Origin: a candidate division KSB1 bacterium
GTDB lineage: Bacteria; Zhuqueibacterota; Zhuqueibacteria; Zhuqueibacterales; Zhuqueibacteraceae
Length of the DNA stretch: 64,000 nucleotides
Direction: 5' to 3'
NCBI GenBank assembly: GCA_034506255.1
Contig: JAPDPX010000004.1
Location: forward strand, 434,001-498,000
The notes beneath the pieces were generated by a model. It had not been told where the DNA came from and ran no database searches. It saw only the letters and a program-made list of their open reading frames with translations. The position numbers and the translations under genes were made by a program. Of the stretch, positions 15,355 to 23,355 are shown one piece after another. The first letter of the stretch is position 1; each line of letters opens with the position of its first letter.

Positions 15355-18300
15355 ATGCCACCACGCCCCCGCAAAGTCATCATCCTGGGCAGCGCCGCCT
15401 TGAAGATCGGCGAGGCCGGTGAATTCGATTATTCCGGCAGCCAGGCGATCAAGGCACTGAAACAGGAGGGTATTCAAACCATCCTGATCAATCCCAACAT
15501 TGCCACGATTCAGACCTCCGAGCATCTTGCCGATCGCGTCTACTTTCTGCCAGTCAACCCCTATTTTGTCGAACAGGTCATTGCGCGGGAGCGGCCGGAC
15601 GGCATTTTGCTGGGCTTTGGCGGTCAAACCGCGCTCAATTGCGGTTTGGCACTCGCCCGCGACCAGGTTTTCGAAAAGTACGAGGTGCGCGTGCTGGGCA
15701 CCCCGATTTCAGTCATCAACGACACCGAGGACCGGCATTTGTTCGCCGAGCGGCTGCGCGAGATTGGCGTGAAAGTGCCGCGCAGCGTGGCGGTTGGCTC
15801 GCCGCGCGAGGCGCGGCGCGTGGCGGAGGAGATCGGCTATCCCGTCATGATTCGCATCGCCTTTGCGCTCGGCGGCCTGGGCTCCGGTTTGTGCACCACC
15901 CCGGAGGAGGTGGCGGAGCTGGCGGAGAAGGCGCTGAGCTATACCGGTCAAATTCTCGTGGAGGAATATCTCAAGGGCTGGAAGGAGATCGAATACGAGG
16001 TCGTGCGCGACAGTTTCGACAACTGCATCACGGTGTGCAACATGGAGAACTTCGACCCCATGGGGATTCACACCGGCGAGAGCATCGTGGTCGCGCCCAG
16101 CCAGACCCTGAGCAACGCCGAATATCACAAGCTGCGCGAAATCGCGATCCGCACCATTCGCCATCTCGGCATCGTCGGCGAGTGCAACATTCAATATGCG
16201 CTCGACCCCGCCTCCGAGGATTACCGGGTGATCGAGGTGAACGCGCGCCTGTCGCGCAGCTCGGCGCTGGCCTCGAAAGCCACCGGTTATCCGCTGGCGT
16301 TCGTGGCCGCGAAACTGGCACTGGGCTGCAGCCTGGTCGATTTGAAGAACGCCATCACCCAAACCACCATGGCCTGTTTCGAACCGGCGCTGGACTATGT
16401 CGTGGTCAAGATTCCCCGCTGGGATTTGAAGAAGTTTCGCAAAGTCTCCAAGCGCATCGGCTCGGGCATGAAATCGGTCGGCGAAGTGATGGCCATCGGC
16501 CGCTGTTTCGAAGAAGCGCTGCAAAAAGCGCTGCGCATGCTCGACATCGGGGTGCATGGCTTGCTGGGCAACGATCATTTAACCTTCGAGGATCTTGATG
16601 ATGCGCTCAGCAATCCCACCGACGAGCGCGTGTTCGCCATTCCGCTGGCGCTGGCGCAGGGCTACAGCATCGAACGCATTCACGAGCTGACGCACATCGA
16701 CAAGTGGTTTCTCTACAAGATCAAAAACCTGCTGGAGGTGGCCGGGCATCTGCGCGTCTATGCCGGCGGCATCTGCCCGCGCGGCGTGCTGGAAAAGGCC
16801 AAGAAAACCGGGTTCTCCGATGCACAGATTGCCCGGTTGCTCCACACCAACGAAGAGGATGTGCGCAGCATGCGCAAGAACTATGGCCTCTCGCCCTGCA
16901 TCAAGCAAATCGACACGCTGGCGGCGGAATATCCGGCGCAGACCAATTTTCTTTATCTCACCTACAACGGCAGCAGCAGCGACGTCACGGCCAGCGGCCG
17001 GCAGGCGGTGATGGTGCTGGGGTCGGGGGTGTACCGCATCGGCAGCTCGGTGGAATTCGACTGGTGTTGCGTCAACGCGGTCATGACGTTGAAGCGGCTC
17101 GGCTATCGCACCATCATGATCAACTACAACCCGGAAACCGTCAGCACCGACTACGATGAATGCGACCGGCTGTATTTCGAAGAGTTGAGCCTGGAGACCA
17201 TTGCCGAGATCTACGCCAAGGAGCAGCCGCTTGGCGTCATTATCGCGATGGGTGGGCAAACCCCCAACAATCTCGCCCTGCAGTTGCAGCAGGCCGGCAT
17301 CACCGTGCTCGGCACCTCGCCGCAACAGATCGACATGGCGGAGGACCGGCACAAATTTTCGCAGTTGCTCGACCGGCTGGGCATCGACCAGCCCGAGTGG
17401 CGCGAGTTGAATTCGCTGGCGGAAGCCAAGGCCTTTGCCGCGCGCGTGCATTATCCGGTGGTGGTGCGGCCCTCCTATGTGTTGAGCGGATCGGCGATGG
17501 CCGTGGCCTCCAATGACGCCGAGCTGGAGAAATTCCTCGGCAAGGCGACCACCGTCTCGCGCGAACATCCGGTGGTGTTGAGCAAATACATCGAAAATGC
17601 CAAGGAGATCGAGATCGACGCGGTGGCGGCCAATGGCGAGCTGATTGTCTACGCCATTTCCGAACACATCGAGAATGCCGGCGTGCACTCCGGTGATGCC
17701 ACGCTGGTCCTGCCGCCGCAATTCACCTACCTCGAGACCATCCGCCGGATTCGCACGATTGCACGCAAAATCGCCGCGGCCCTGAAAATCACCGGGCCGT
17801 TCAACATTCAATTCGTGGCACGTGCCAATGAAGTCAAAGTGATCGAGTGCAACCTGCGCGCCTCACGCAGCTTTCCGTTTGTCTCGAAAGTCTACCGCCT
17901 GAATTTCATTGACCTCGCCACGCGCGCGATCATGGGCGAACCTCTCGACAGGGTCGACAAATCGTTTTTGGACATGGAATACGTGGGGGTGAAGGCGCCG
18001 CAGTTTTCCTTCACCCGGCTCTCAGGCGCGGATCCCACCCTGGGCGTGGAGATGAGCTCGACCGGCGAAGTCGGCTGCCTGGGCGATGATTTCGAAGAGG
18101 CGTTTTTGAAGGCGATGCTGTCGGTGGGCAACCGGCTGCCGGTGCGCACGGTGCTGCTCTCCACCGGCCCGATCGAGCAAAAGGCGGAGTTCGTGCCGGC
18201 GGCGCGCGCCCTGCAGGAACATGGCATCAAGCTTTACGCCACCGCCGGCACCGCGGCATTCATGCGCCAGGCCGGTGTGGAAACCGAAATGCTGCACTGG

Positions 18301-18549
18301 CCGCTGGAAAAGGCCAGCCCCAACGTGCTGGAGTATCTTGCCGGTCGCAAGATCGATCTCGTCATCAACATTCCCAAAAACTTCCAGGAGGAGGAGCTGA
18401 ACAACGATTACATCATCCGCCGCAAAGCCGTCGATTTCGCCATCCCACTGATCACCGAAGTGCAGTTGGCCAAGCGTTTCGCCCAGGCGCTGGTGCACAA
18501 ACGACTGGGTGATTTGCAAATCAAAAGTTGGGAGGAGTACGGCAAGTGA
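15355..18549 (+). CDS. carB: Carbamoyl-phosphate synthase large subunit
   Basis: 1064 aa. Makes carbamoyl phosphate from bicarbonate, ATP and glutamine-derived ammonia for pyrimidine and arginine synthesis. Two homologous ATP-grasp halves: the first begins IILGSAALKIGEAGEFDYSG and contains ALGGLGSG and ECNIQYAL...EVNARLSRSS; the second begins VMVLGSGVYRIGSSVEFDWC and contains RPSYVLSGSAMAV and VIECNLRASRSFPFVSK. The MGS-like allosteric domain covers about the last 130 residues (LYATAGTAAFMRQAG). The first-half sequence follows the Bacteroidota and eukaryotic CAD/CPS1 pattern rather than E. coli CarB. No carA gene is adjacent, and no Gln-amidotransferase domain is fused, so carA must lie elsewhere. 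Confidence 0.96.
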   Translation: MPPRPRKVIILGSAALKIGEAGEFDYSGSQAIKALKQEGIQTILINPNIATIQTSEHLADRVYFLPVNPYFVEQVIARERPDGILLGFGGQTALNCGLALARDQVFEKYEVRVLGTPISVINDTEDRHLFAERLREIGVKVPRSVAVGSPREARRVAEEIGYPVMIRIAFALGGLGSGLCTTPEEVAELAEKALSYTGQILVEEYLKGWKEIEYEVVRDSFDNCITVCNMENFDPMGIHTGESIVVAPSQTLSNAEYHKLREIAIRTIRHLGIVGECNIQYALDPASEDYRVIEVNARLSRSSALASKATGYPLAFVAAKLALGCSLVDLKNAITQTTMACFEPALDYVVVKIPRWDLKKFRKVSKRIGSGMKSVGEVMAIGRCFEEALQKALRMLDIGVHGLLGNDHLTFEDLDDALSNPTDERVFAIPLALAQGYSIERIHELTHIDKWFLYKIKNLLEVAGHLRVYAGGICPRGVLEKAKKTGFSDAQIARLLHTNEEDVRSMRKNYGLSPCIKQIDTLAAEYPAQTNFLYLTYNGSSSDVTASGRQAVMVLGSGVYRIGSSVEFDWCCVNAVMTLKRLGYRTIMINYNPETVSTDYDECDRLYFEELSLETIAEIYAKEQPLGVIIAMGGQTPNNLALQLQQAGITVLGTSPQQIDMAEDRHKFSQLLDRLGIDQPEWRELNSLAEAKAFAARVHYPVVVRPSYVLSGSAMAVASNDAELEKFLGKATTVSREHPVVLSKYIENAKEIEIDAVAANGELIVYAISEHIENAGVHSGDATLVLPPQFTYLETIRRIRTIARKIAAALKITGPFNIQFVARANEVKVIECNLRASRSFPFVSKVYRLNFIDLATRAIMGEPLDRVDKSFLDMEYVGVKAPQFSFTRLSGADPTLGVEMSSTGEVGCLGDDFEEAFLKAMLSVGNRLPVRTVLLSTGPIEQKAEFVPAARALQEHGIKLYATAGTAAFMRQAGVETEMLHWPLEKASPNVLEYLAGRKIDLVINIPKNFQEEELNNDYIIRRKAVDFAIPLITEVQLAKRFAQALVHKRLGDLQIKSWEEYGK

Positions 18550-18606
18550 AGACGGCCGGACGCGGCAGCACCGCAGCCGCAGCGCGCGGAGTGTGAGGTC
18601 AGGGCA

Positions 18607-19524
18607 ATGCAGGCCAATTTGTTCTCCAACGCGCTCGAGCACAAGGAACGCGCACTCGCCCATCTCGACAAGTTTGAACTGAAGCAGGCGTGGGAGTGCC
18701 TGGAGATTGCGCGCGAAATCGATCCTTATCTGGCAGACCTCGATCTGCTGGCGGCGGTCTGCCAGTTTGCGCGCTATGCCAATGCCCACCCGCGCATGTC
18801 TGCTCAGGAAGCGGCCGCAGTATGGCATGCCGCGTCGCTGGCCCTCCAGGCCGGCAGCTTGGGGGCTGTGGCGGTGCGCCTGTTGCGGCAACTGCTGGCG
18901 CGGCGCCTGCTGCAGGGACGCTTCACCGCCACGCTGTTCTGTGCCGGCGGGGAAAAAATTTTGCATCGCGGCGTCTGCCATCTGGTGCTGGGACAGTGGC
19001 AGGAAGCGCATCGCGATTTGCTCGATCTGGTGGCTGTGCATCCCGGGCTGGCGTTGCCCGTGCATTGGGGCTATCTCGGCGATGCCGCCCACGCACTGAA
19101 ATTGTGGAAGGACGCCAATCTCGCCTACCTGCGCCTGCTCTTCAGCGATCCGCATCAGGCTGATGTGCTGACCCTGCAGCACCCCGGGCTGCGCAATATG
19201 CTGACCCGGCTGCTGCAGGAAACCGGTGAGGAAACGGAAGCGCGCGGGCGGTGGCCTTTCTACGCGTGGTGGGAGGATGTCATCCATATTCCCGCGGGCG
19301 GAAAGTTCCTGCTGCCGCTCGTCGCGCAGGCCCGTTCCGTGCTGGGTGGCACGCTCCTGCTCGAACGCAAGGCGGTGCTGCAACAGTTCATGCTCTGTCT
19401 TTATGTGGATCAGGCGCAGCTTCAGGAACGAATCAGCTTCGACGTTCGCCTTGAAATGCAGCGCCTGGATGCGGACTTGTTTGCCGGCTACCTCGCCGAA
19501 GTCCGGCGGCGTCAGGGCAAATAA
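18607..19524 (+). CDS. Hypothetical helical (TPR-like) protein downstream of carB
   Basis: 305-aa soluble protein without signal peptide or membrane segment. Residues about 8-60 (LEHKERALAHLDKFELKQAWECLEIAREIDP) look like a TPR-type helix pair. Further Ala/Leu-rich helices with aromatic-small patterns continue to about 200 (GVCHLVLGQWQEAHRDLLDL). The C-terminal 100 residues are less repetitive. It follows carB by 57 nt on the same strand, so co-transcription is possible, but I see no link to pyrimidine synthesis. No named family recognised. Confidence 0.75.
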   Translation: MQANLFSNALEHKERALAHLDKFELKQAWECLEIAREIDPYLADLDLLAAVCQFARYANAHPRMSAQEAAAVWHAASLALQAGSLGAVAVRLLRQLLARRLLQGRFTATLFCAGGEKILHRGVCHLVLGQWQEAHRDLLDLVAVHPGLALPVHWGYLGDAAHALKLWKDANLAYLRLLFSDPHQADVLTLQHPGLRNMLTRLLQETGEETEARGRWPFYAWWEDVIHIPAGGKFLLPLVAQARSVLGGTLLLERKAVLQQFMLCLYVDQAQLQERISFDVRLEMQRLDADLFAGYLAEVRRRQGK

Positions 19525-19639
19525 AAAGCCGGACAACCATGCCTACCGGTGATCTGCATGAAACAGCAAGGCTCATGCACATGCGGTGTTGTTCAACGAG
19601 ACGTTCACCAAGTCGCAGCCCAAGAATGCGAGCGAGAAG

Positions 19640-20434
19640 ATGACTTTCTGTCGACACCGTGCCTCGCGACTTTGCTTTTTTGCAAGCAAGGTCTTGTTGA
19701 GTTTGCTTATGCTGTCCAGCACAAAAAACTCCGCCATGCCGCCCGGGAATACGCCGCTTCCCGCCGCCTGCCGGCAAATGATCCTCGTGCTGGCACCTTC
19801 TTTTTCGGCGACGCAGGGAACACTCTACAAATTTCAGCGCCGGGATTCGAGCGCAGCTTGGGAGCGTGTCGCCCAGGCGGTTCCGGTCATTTTCGGCCGC
19901 GGAGGATTGGGGTGGGGCAGGGGGCTGCATCCGGAGCAACCAGTGGATGAACCCCACAAACACGAGGGCGATGGCCGCAGCCCGGCCGGAGTGTTCCGAC
20001 TCGGCACCGCCTTCGGCTTTCCCCCGGCAGCAGCATTGCAACCGCTGCGCATGCCCTATCAGCAAATCACGGCGACGCTGGAATGCGTCGACGATCCCGA
20101 CTCACGATACTACAACACCCTCGCCGACCGCACGCACGTGAATGCCGACTGGCATTCCTCCGAGAAGATGTTACGGGTCAAAGTCGATTATCACCTTGGG
20201 GTTTTTGTGGCGCACAACACGGCGCCGGTAAAAGCCGGTGGCGGCTCCTGCATCTTTCTGCATGTTTGGGGCAAAGTGGTGGAGCCAACCGCCGGTTGCA
20301 CCGCAATGGAGGGGAAGGAAATGGAGAAGATCATCAAATGGCTTGATGCCGGGCAGGAGCCTGTGCTGGTGCAATTGCCGGTCGAGGCCTATCACCGGCT
20401 GCAGGCGGCGTGGCGCCTGCCTGCGGTTGAGTGA
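19640..20434 (+). CDS. L,D-transpeptidase (YkuD-type) catalytic-domain protein
   Basis: 264 aa, secreted. A hydrophobic N-terminal segment (about 8-30) serves as signal peptide. The C-terminal half carries the YkuD-type signature: FVAHNTAPVKAGGGSCIFLH, then WGKVVEPTAGCTAM, where the His and the Cys of TAGCTAM are the expected catalytic pair. KHEGDGRSPAGVF upstream matches the conserved D-x-x-TP-x-G-x-F-like segment. Such enzymes make 3-3 cross-links in peptidoglycan or anchor proteins to it. GTG at 19586 is an in-frame alternative start; 19640 gives a standard signal peptide. Subfamily unknown. Confidence 0.8.
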   Translation: MTFCRHRASRLCFFASKVLLSLLMLSSTKNSAMPPGNTPLPAACRQMILVLAPSFSATQGTLYKFQRRDSSAAWERVAQAVPVIFGRGGLGWGRGLHPEQPVDEPHKHEGDGRSPAGVFRLGTAFGFPPAAALQPLRMPYQQITATLECVDDPDSRYYNTLADRTHVNADWHSSEKMLRVKVDYHLGVFVAHNTAPVKAGGGSCIFLHVWGKVVEPTAGCTAMEGKEMEKIIKWLDAGQEPVLVQLPVEAYHRLQAAWRLPAVE

Positions 20435-20767
20435 GTCGCAAGAGTTGCTCTGAGGCCGTCTGCAGGATGAACAGCAGGGTAAAACCTTGTGGGGAGGGCA
20501 GAGGGATCAACTCGCTGCATGCTTCAGACGGTGCTCCCGGGTTCGGCAGTACTGGATATCCGCACACCACGGAATCTGCCAGCCGCGGGCAGGAGATCAA
20601 GCATCCGAGCATATTCGGCCCAACCTCGTCATTTCTGGTCTGAGGATGACCGGCATGGAGCAAGTTTTAGCTTGCATCTTAGGGGCGAGGCGGTTAAATT
20701 TGTCGTCGCTTTTTGCGCAGAGCAGCAGTGCCACAATTTTTTGAAAATTCTGACGCAGGAGAATAGC
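20435..20767. other. 333-bp gap before the 56-aa/rpmB pair
   Basis: No gene seen. It carries the promoter candidate at 20672-20700 and the leader of the small gene; otherwise unremarkable sequence. Confidence 0.5.
20672..20700 (+). promoter_or_regulatory. Promoter candidate for the 56-aa gene and rpmB
   Basis: TTGCAT (20672-20677), 17-nt spacer, TAAATT (20695-20700). It lies about 65 nt upstream of ATG 20768 and has the same style as the better promoters at 15073 and 25389. Confidence 0.4.
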
Positions 20768-20938
20768 ATGGCCAAGCAACAAGCATTTGCCGACAAAGTC
20801 GCCAAACAGCAGAAAAGCGGACATGTCGGCGTGGTGGTGAAACTGGTGGATTCCAGGAAAACTTCGAAAGGGAGCTGGAAGTTCGTCGAGCGCCAGGTCA
20901 AACTTAATTCGCTCGACGAGCTTGACAAGGTGAAATAA
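20768..20938 (+). CDS. 56-aa basic protein, DUF4295-like, upstream of rpmB
   Basis: 56 aa, Lys-rich (start MAKQQAFADKVAKQQKSGHV, end LNSLDELDKVK). The pattern VKLVDSRKTSKGSWKFVE resembles the DUF4295 family of Bacteroidota, short basic proteins encoded beside rpmB and rpmG and probably ribosome-associated. The resemblance is from memory and not an alignment. GCAGGAG lies 6 nt before the ATG, a good ribosome-binding site. It precedes rpmB by 90 nt with a small hairpin between, in line with a ribosomal operon. Confidence 0.72.
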   Translation: MAKQQAFADKVAKQQKSGHVGVVVKLVDSRKTSKGSWKFVERQVKLNSLDELDKVK

Positions 20939-20941
20939 GCC

Positions 20942-20967
20942 GGGCATGCGAGCATCTCGCAACGCCC
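20942..20967 (+). repeat. Small hairpin between the 56-aa gene and rpmB
   Basis: GGGC-a-TGCGAG, CAT loop, CTCGCA-ac-GCCC: six perfect pairs plus four more after a bulge. No U-tract follows. It may stabilise the upstream message or act in ribosomal-protein feedback. Confidence 0.45.
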
Positions 20968-21028
20968 TTCCTCTCATGACGGACACAAGTGATTTCATAT
21001 TTCATTCATCACAAGGAAGGTTGAGCTC

Positions 21029-21346
21029 ATGTCGCGCCACTGTCAAGTCACGGGGAAAAAAACCGTTGCTGGCAATCAAATCAGCCACGCTCACAACGTG
21101 ACCAAGAGAAAATTTTATCCGAACCTGAAACGCAAACGCTATTGGGTGCCGGAGGAAAACCGTTTTGTCACGTTGACGGTCTCGACGCATGGTATGAAGA
21201 TCATCGACAAAGTCGGCATCAGCAAGGTGCTGCGCGACCTGCGGGCACGCGGTGAGAAATTGCATTTCAGCAGCCCGAAGAAGGATCCCAAAGCCGTGGC
21301 TGCCCGGCAGGCGGCCGCCGCCATCCAGCCAGCCAGCGCGGAGTAG
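21029..21346 (+). CDS. rpmB: 50S ribosomal protein L28
   Basis: 105 aa. The start [20 protein letters not shown], the [18 protein letters not shown] block and [16 protein letters not shown] are diagnostic of bacterial L28, a component of the large ribosomal subunit. It is about 25 residues longer than the common 78-aa form because of an Ala/Lys-rich C-terminal tail ([20 protein letters not shown]). GGAAGG lies upstream of the ATG. Likely transcribed with the 56-aa gene. Confidence 0.95.
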   Translation: MSRHCQVTGKKTVAGNQISHAHNVTKRKFYPNLKRKRYWVPEENRFVTLTVSTHGMKIIDKVGISKVLRDLRARGEKLHFSSPKKDPKAVAARQAAAAIQPASAE

Positions 21347-21427
21347 CGGGGTACACTCCGGGAGCCCGGGCACCACGCAGGGCCGGATGCCGTTATCCCT
21401 CTCAATCGCCACCAGGCACGATCAGGC

Positions 21428-21832
21428 ATGACCGCGAAGAGTATCTCACACTACCTCGATTCCATCGGCACGCTGGCTTCCACCGCGTGCGCTGTGCATT
21501 GCCTGCTGACACCGCTGGTGATCGGTCTGCTGCCGCTGTTGGGGATCGGTTTTCTTGCGGCCGACTGGTTCGAAGATCTCGCGGTGACCGCTGCCATTTG
21601 CCTGGGGGTGATCTCGATGATTCACGGCTACCACCATCACCGCCAGTTTCGCGTGGTGGGAATTCTCATGAGCGGCATCATTTTGCTGGTGACCGGCCGC
21701 TGGATCGCCGCCGACATTTCGCAAGTGGCGGAAACGAGCTTGGTCGTGGCGGGTGGCATGGCAGTGGCATGTGCGCATTGGGTAAACCGGCGTCTGTGTC
21801 AAACCTGTACGGCCTGCCAGCACACCTCGTGA
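21428..21832 (+). CDS. MerC-domain membrane protein
   Basis: 134 aa with four predicted membrane helices (about 10-32, 38-58, 70-88, 95-112). The N-terminal helix has CAVHCLLTPLVIGLLPLLG, the Cys-x-x-His-Cys pattern of MerC-like proteins, and a His-rich YHHHRQF loop follows helix two. Cys residues cluster at the C-terminus (CQTCTACQH). MerC proteins were named for mercury uptake, but isolated chromosomal MerC-like genes are common and their metal is usually unknown; no mer genes are nearby. Confidence 0.78.
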   Translation: MTAKSISHYLDSIGTLASTACAVHCLLTPLVIGLLPLLGIGFLAADWFEDLAVTAAICLGVISMIHGYHHHRQFRVVGILMSGIILLVTGRWIAADISQVAETSLVVAGGMAVACAHWVNRRLCQTCTACQHTS

Positions 21833-22117
21833 TCACCAAAAAAGGCAGTGGCGCAGGCTTGCAGCCCGCAGGCAGACAGGATGTCCGTGTGACATTTTCA
21901 TCGTCATGGGTGTGCAAACGCACATGACAATTGCCCCGCCTGTTGCAGGGCGTCACCGTTCATCCCCCCGGCTCCCGCAACAGCCGTGAGCAGCGCCGCT
22001 TCGCGCCGGCCGGAACTGCTGTTACCTTCCCGTCTTCACTTCCCCCTGCAGACTCGTTGTGACGCACGGCACGCGGAACAATCATGCAACGTTCAACCCC
22101 ACAGGAGTGCAATCATC

Positions 22118-22390
22118 ATGGATCAGGAACTCATCAACATTCTTTGCTGCCCGCAGTCGAAAGTGCCGGTGGAGTTGTTGTCGAGCGAGGAGCTCGCACG
22201 GCTGAATCGCGCCATTGCGGCCGGCAAGATCAAGCAGGTCGATGGCACCCCCGTCAAGAAGCCCATCAGCGAAGCATTGATCACGCGTGATCGCAAGACC
22301 ATTTATCGTGTCGACGATGGCATCCCGGTGATGTTGATCGAGCAGGGCATCCCCGCGGCACAACTCGAGGGCGCCGGCAAAACCACCTGA
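22118..22390 (+). CDS. Trm112/UPF0434-like small protein
   Basis: 90 aa. The opening INILCCPQSKVPVELL and the closing IYRVDDGIPVMLIEQGIP fit the Trm112/YcaR fold, a small zinc-ribbon-like activator of methyltransferases or an uncharacterised bacterial relative. The second Cys of the usual CPxC is replaced (CCPQSK), so zinc binding may be lost. AGGAG is 10 nt before ATG 22118. The lgt gene starts only 7 nt after the stop, suggesting one transcript. Confidence 0.82.
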   Translation: MDQELINILCCPQSKVPVELLSSEELARLNRAIAAGKIKQVDGTPVKKPISEALITRDRKTIYRVDDGIPVMLIEQGIPAAQLEGAGKTT

Positions 22391-22397
22391 GCGTGTC

Positions 22398-23252
22398 TTG
22401 GACAAATACTTTGTGCATGACTGGAGCCCCTACCTCTGGCAATTCCAAATGGGGCCGCTGTCCGGCATTACATGGTACGGCCTGATGTACGTCTTCGGCT
22501 TTCTCGCCGGTTACCTGCTGCTGGCACGTCTGTACCATCGCGGCTTTCTGCCGCTGCCGGATGACGAGCGTCTGCAGGAGCTGCTCACTTATTGCATTCT
22601 CGGGGTGCTGATCGGCGGACGGCTGGGGCACGTGTTGTTTTACAGCCCGGGCTACTATCTTCTCCATCCAGCGGAGATTCCCGCGCTCTGGCGCGGCGGC
22701 ATGGCGAGCCACGGCGGCATCGCCGGTGTGCTGGCGGCACTGGTGCTGTTCAGCCGCAAGCACCAGGTGCCCCTGCTTGCACTTTGTGACAGTGCCACAA
22801 TGGCCGCCACGCCGGGATTGTTCTTCGGCCGGTTGGGCAATTTCATCAACGGTGAAATGCCGGGAAAAGTGACCGGTGTGCCGTGGGCGGTGATCTTCGC
22901 GCGCAATGCCGAAGCCGGGATGCTGCCGCGCCACCCGGTGCAAATCTACCAGGCGCTCACCGAGGGCCTGCTGCTGTTTCTCATCCTGTGGTTTCTGGTG
23001 CCACCTGGCCGGTTCAAGCGAGGCTTTCACACGGCGGTTTTTCTGATTGGTTATTCGGTTTTGCGCATCGGCACGGAGTTCTTTCGGGAGACCTCACCGG
23101 AGTTGGCTGCGCCGCTCGGTGGCGGGATCACCCAGGGCCAGTTGCTCTCTTTCGTGATGCTGGTCTGCGGAGCAATTGTGCTCTGGTACACACAGAAGAA
23201 GCCGGCGCAGAATGCCATTCCAACAGGACGGAAGCTGCCCGGGCGCGGTTGA
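22398..23252 (+). CDS. lgt: Prolipoprotein diacylglyceryl transferase
   Basis: 284 aa, inner-membrane enzyme transferring diacylglycerol from phosphatidylglycerol to the lipobox Cys of prolipoproteins. Seven or so membrane helices are visible. The family signature GRLGNFINGE appears near residue 143, and GITWYGLMYVFGF and YSVLRIGTEFFRE are further conserved blocks. TTG at 22398 is the apparent start. It serves the several predicted lipoproteins in this window (12935, 27441, 61666). Confidence 0.95.
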   Translation: MDKYFVHDWSPYLWQFQMGPLSGITWYGLMYVFGFLAGYLLLARLYHRGFLPLPDDERLQELLTYCILGVLIGGRLGHVLFYSPGYYLLHPAEIPALWRGGMASHGGIAGVLAALVLFSRKHQVPLLALCDSATMAATPGLFFGRLGNFINGEMPGKVTGVPWAVIFARNAEAGMLPRHPVQIYQALTEGLLLFLILWFLVPPGRFKRGFHTAVFLIGYSVLRIGTEFFRETSPELAAPLGGGITQGQLLSFVMLVCGAIVLWYTQKKPAQNAIPTGRKLPGRG

Positions 23253-23355
23253 AAATCACCAGCCGCGAACCCAGAGCAACACCGGGCATGGCGCCGGCCG
23301 CGCGAATCGCGGCAAAGGTCAGACGACGGCACGGGGCCGCCTGCAGGGGACCACA

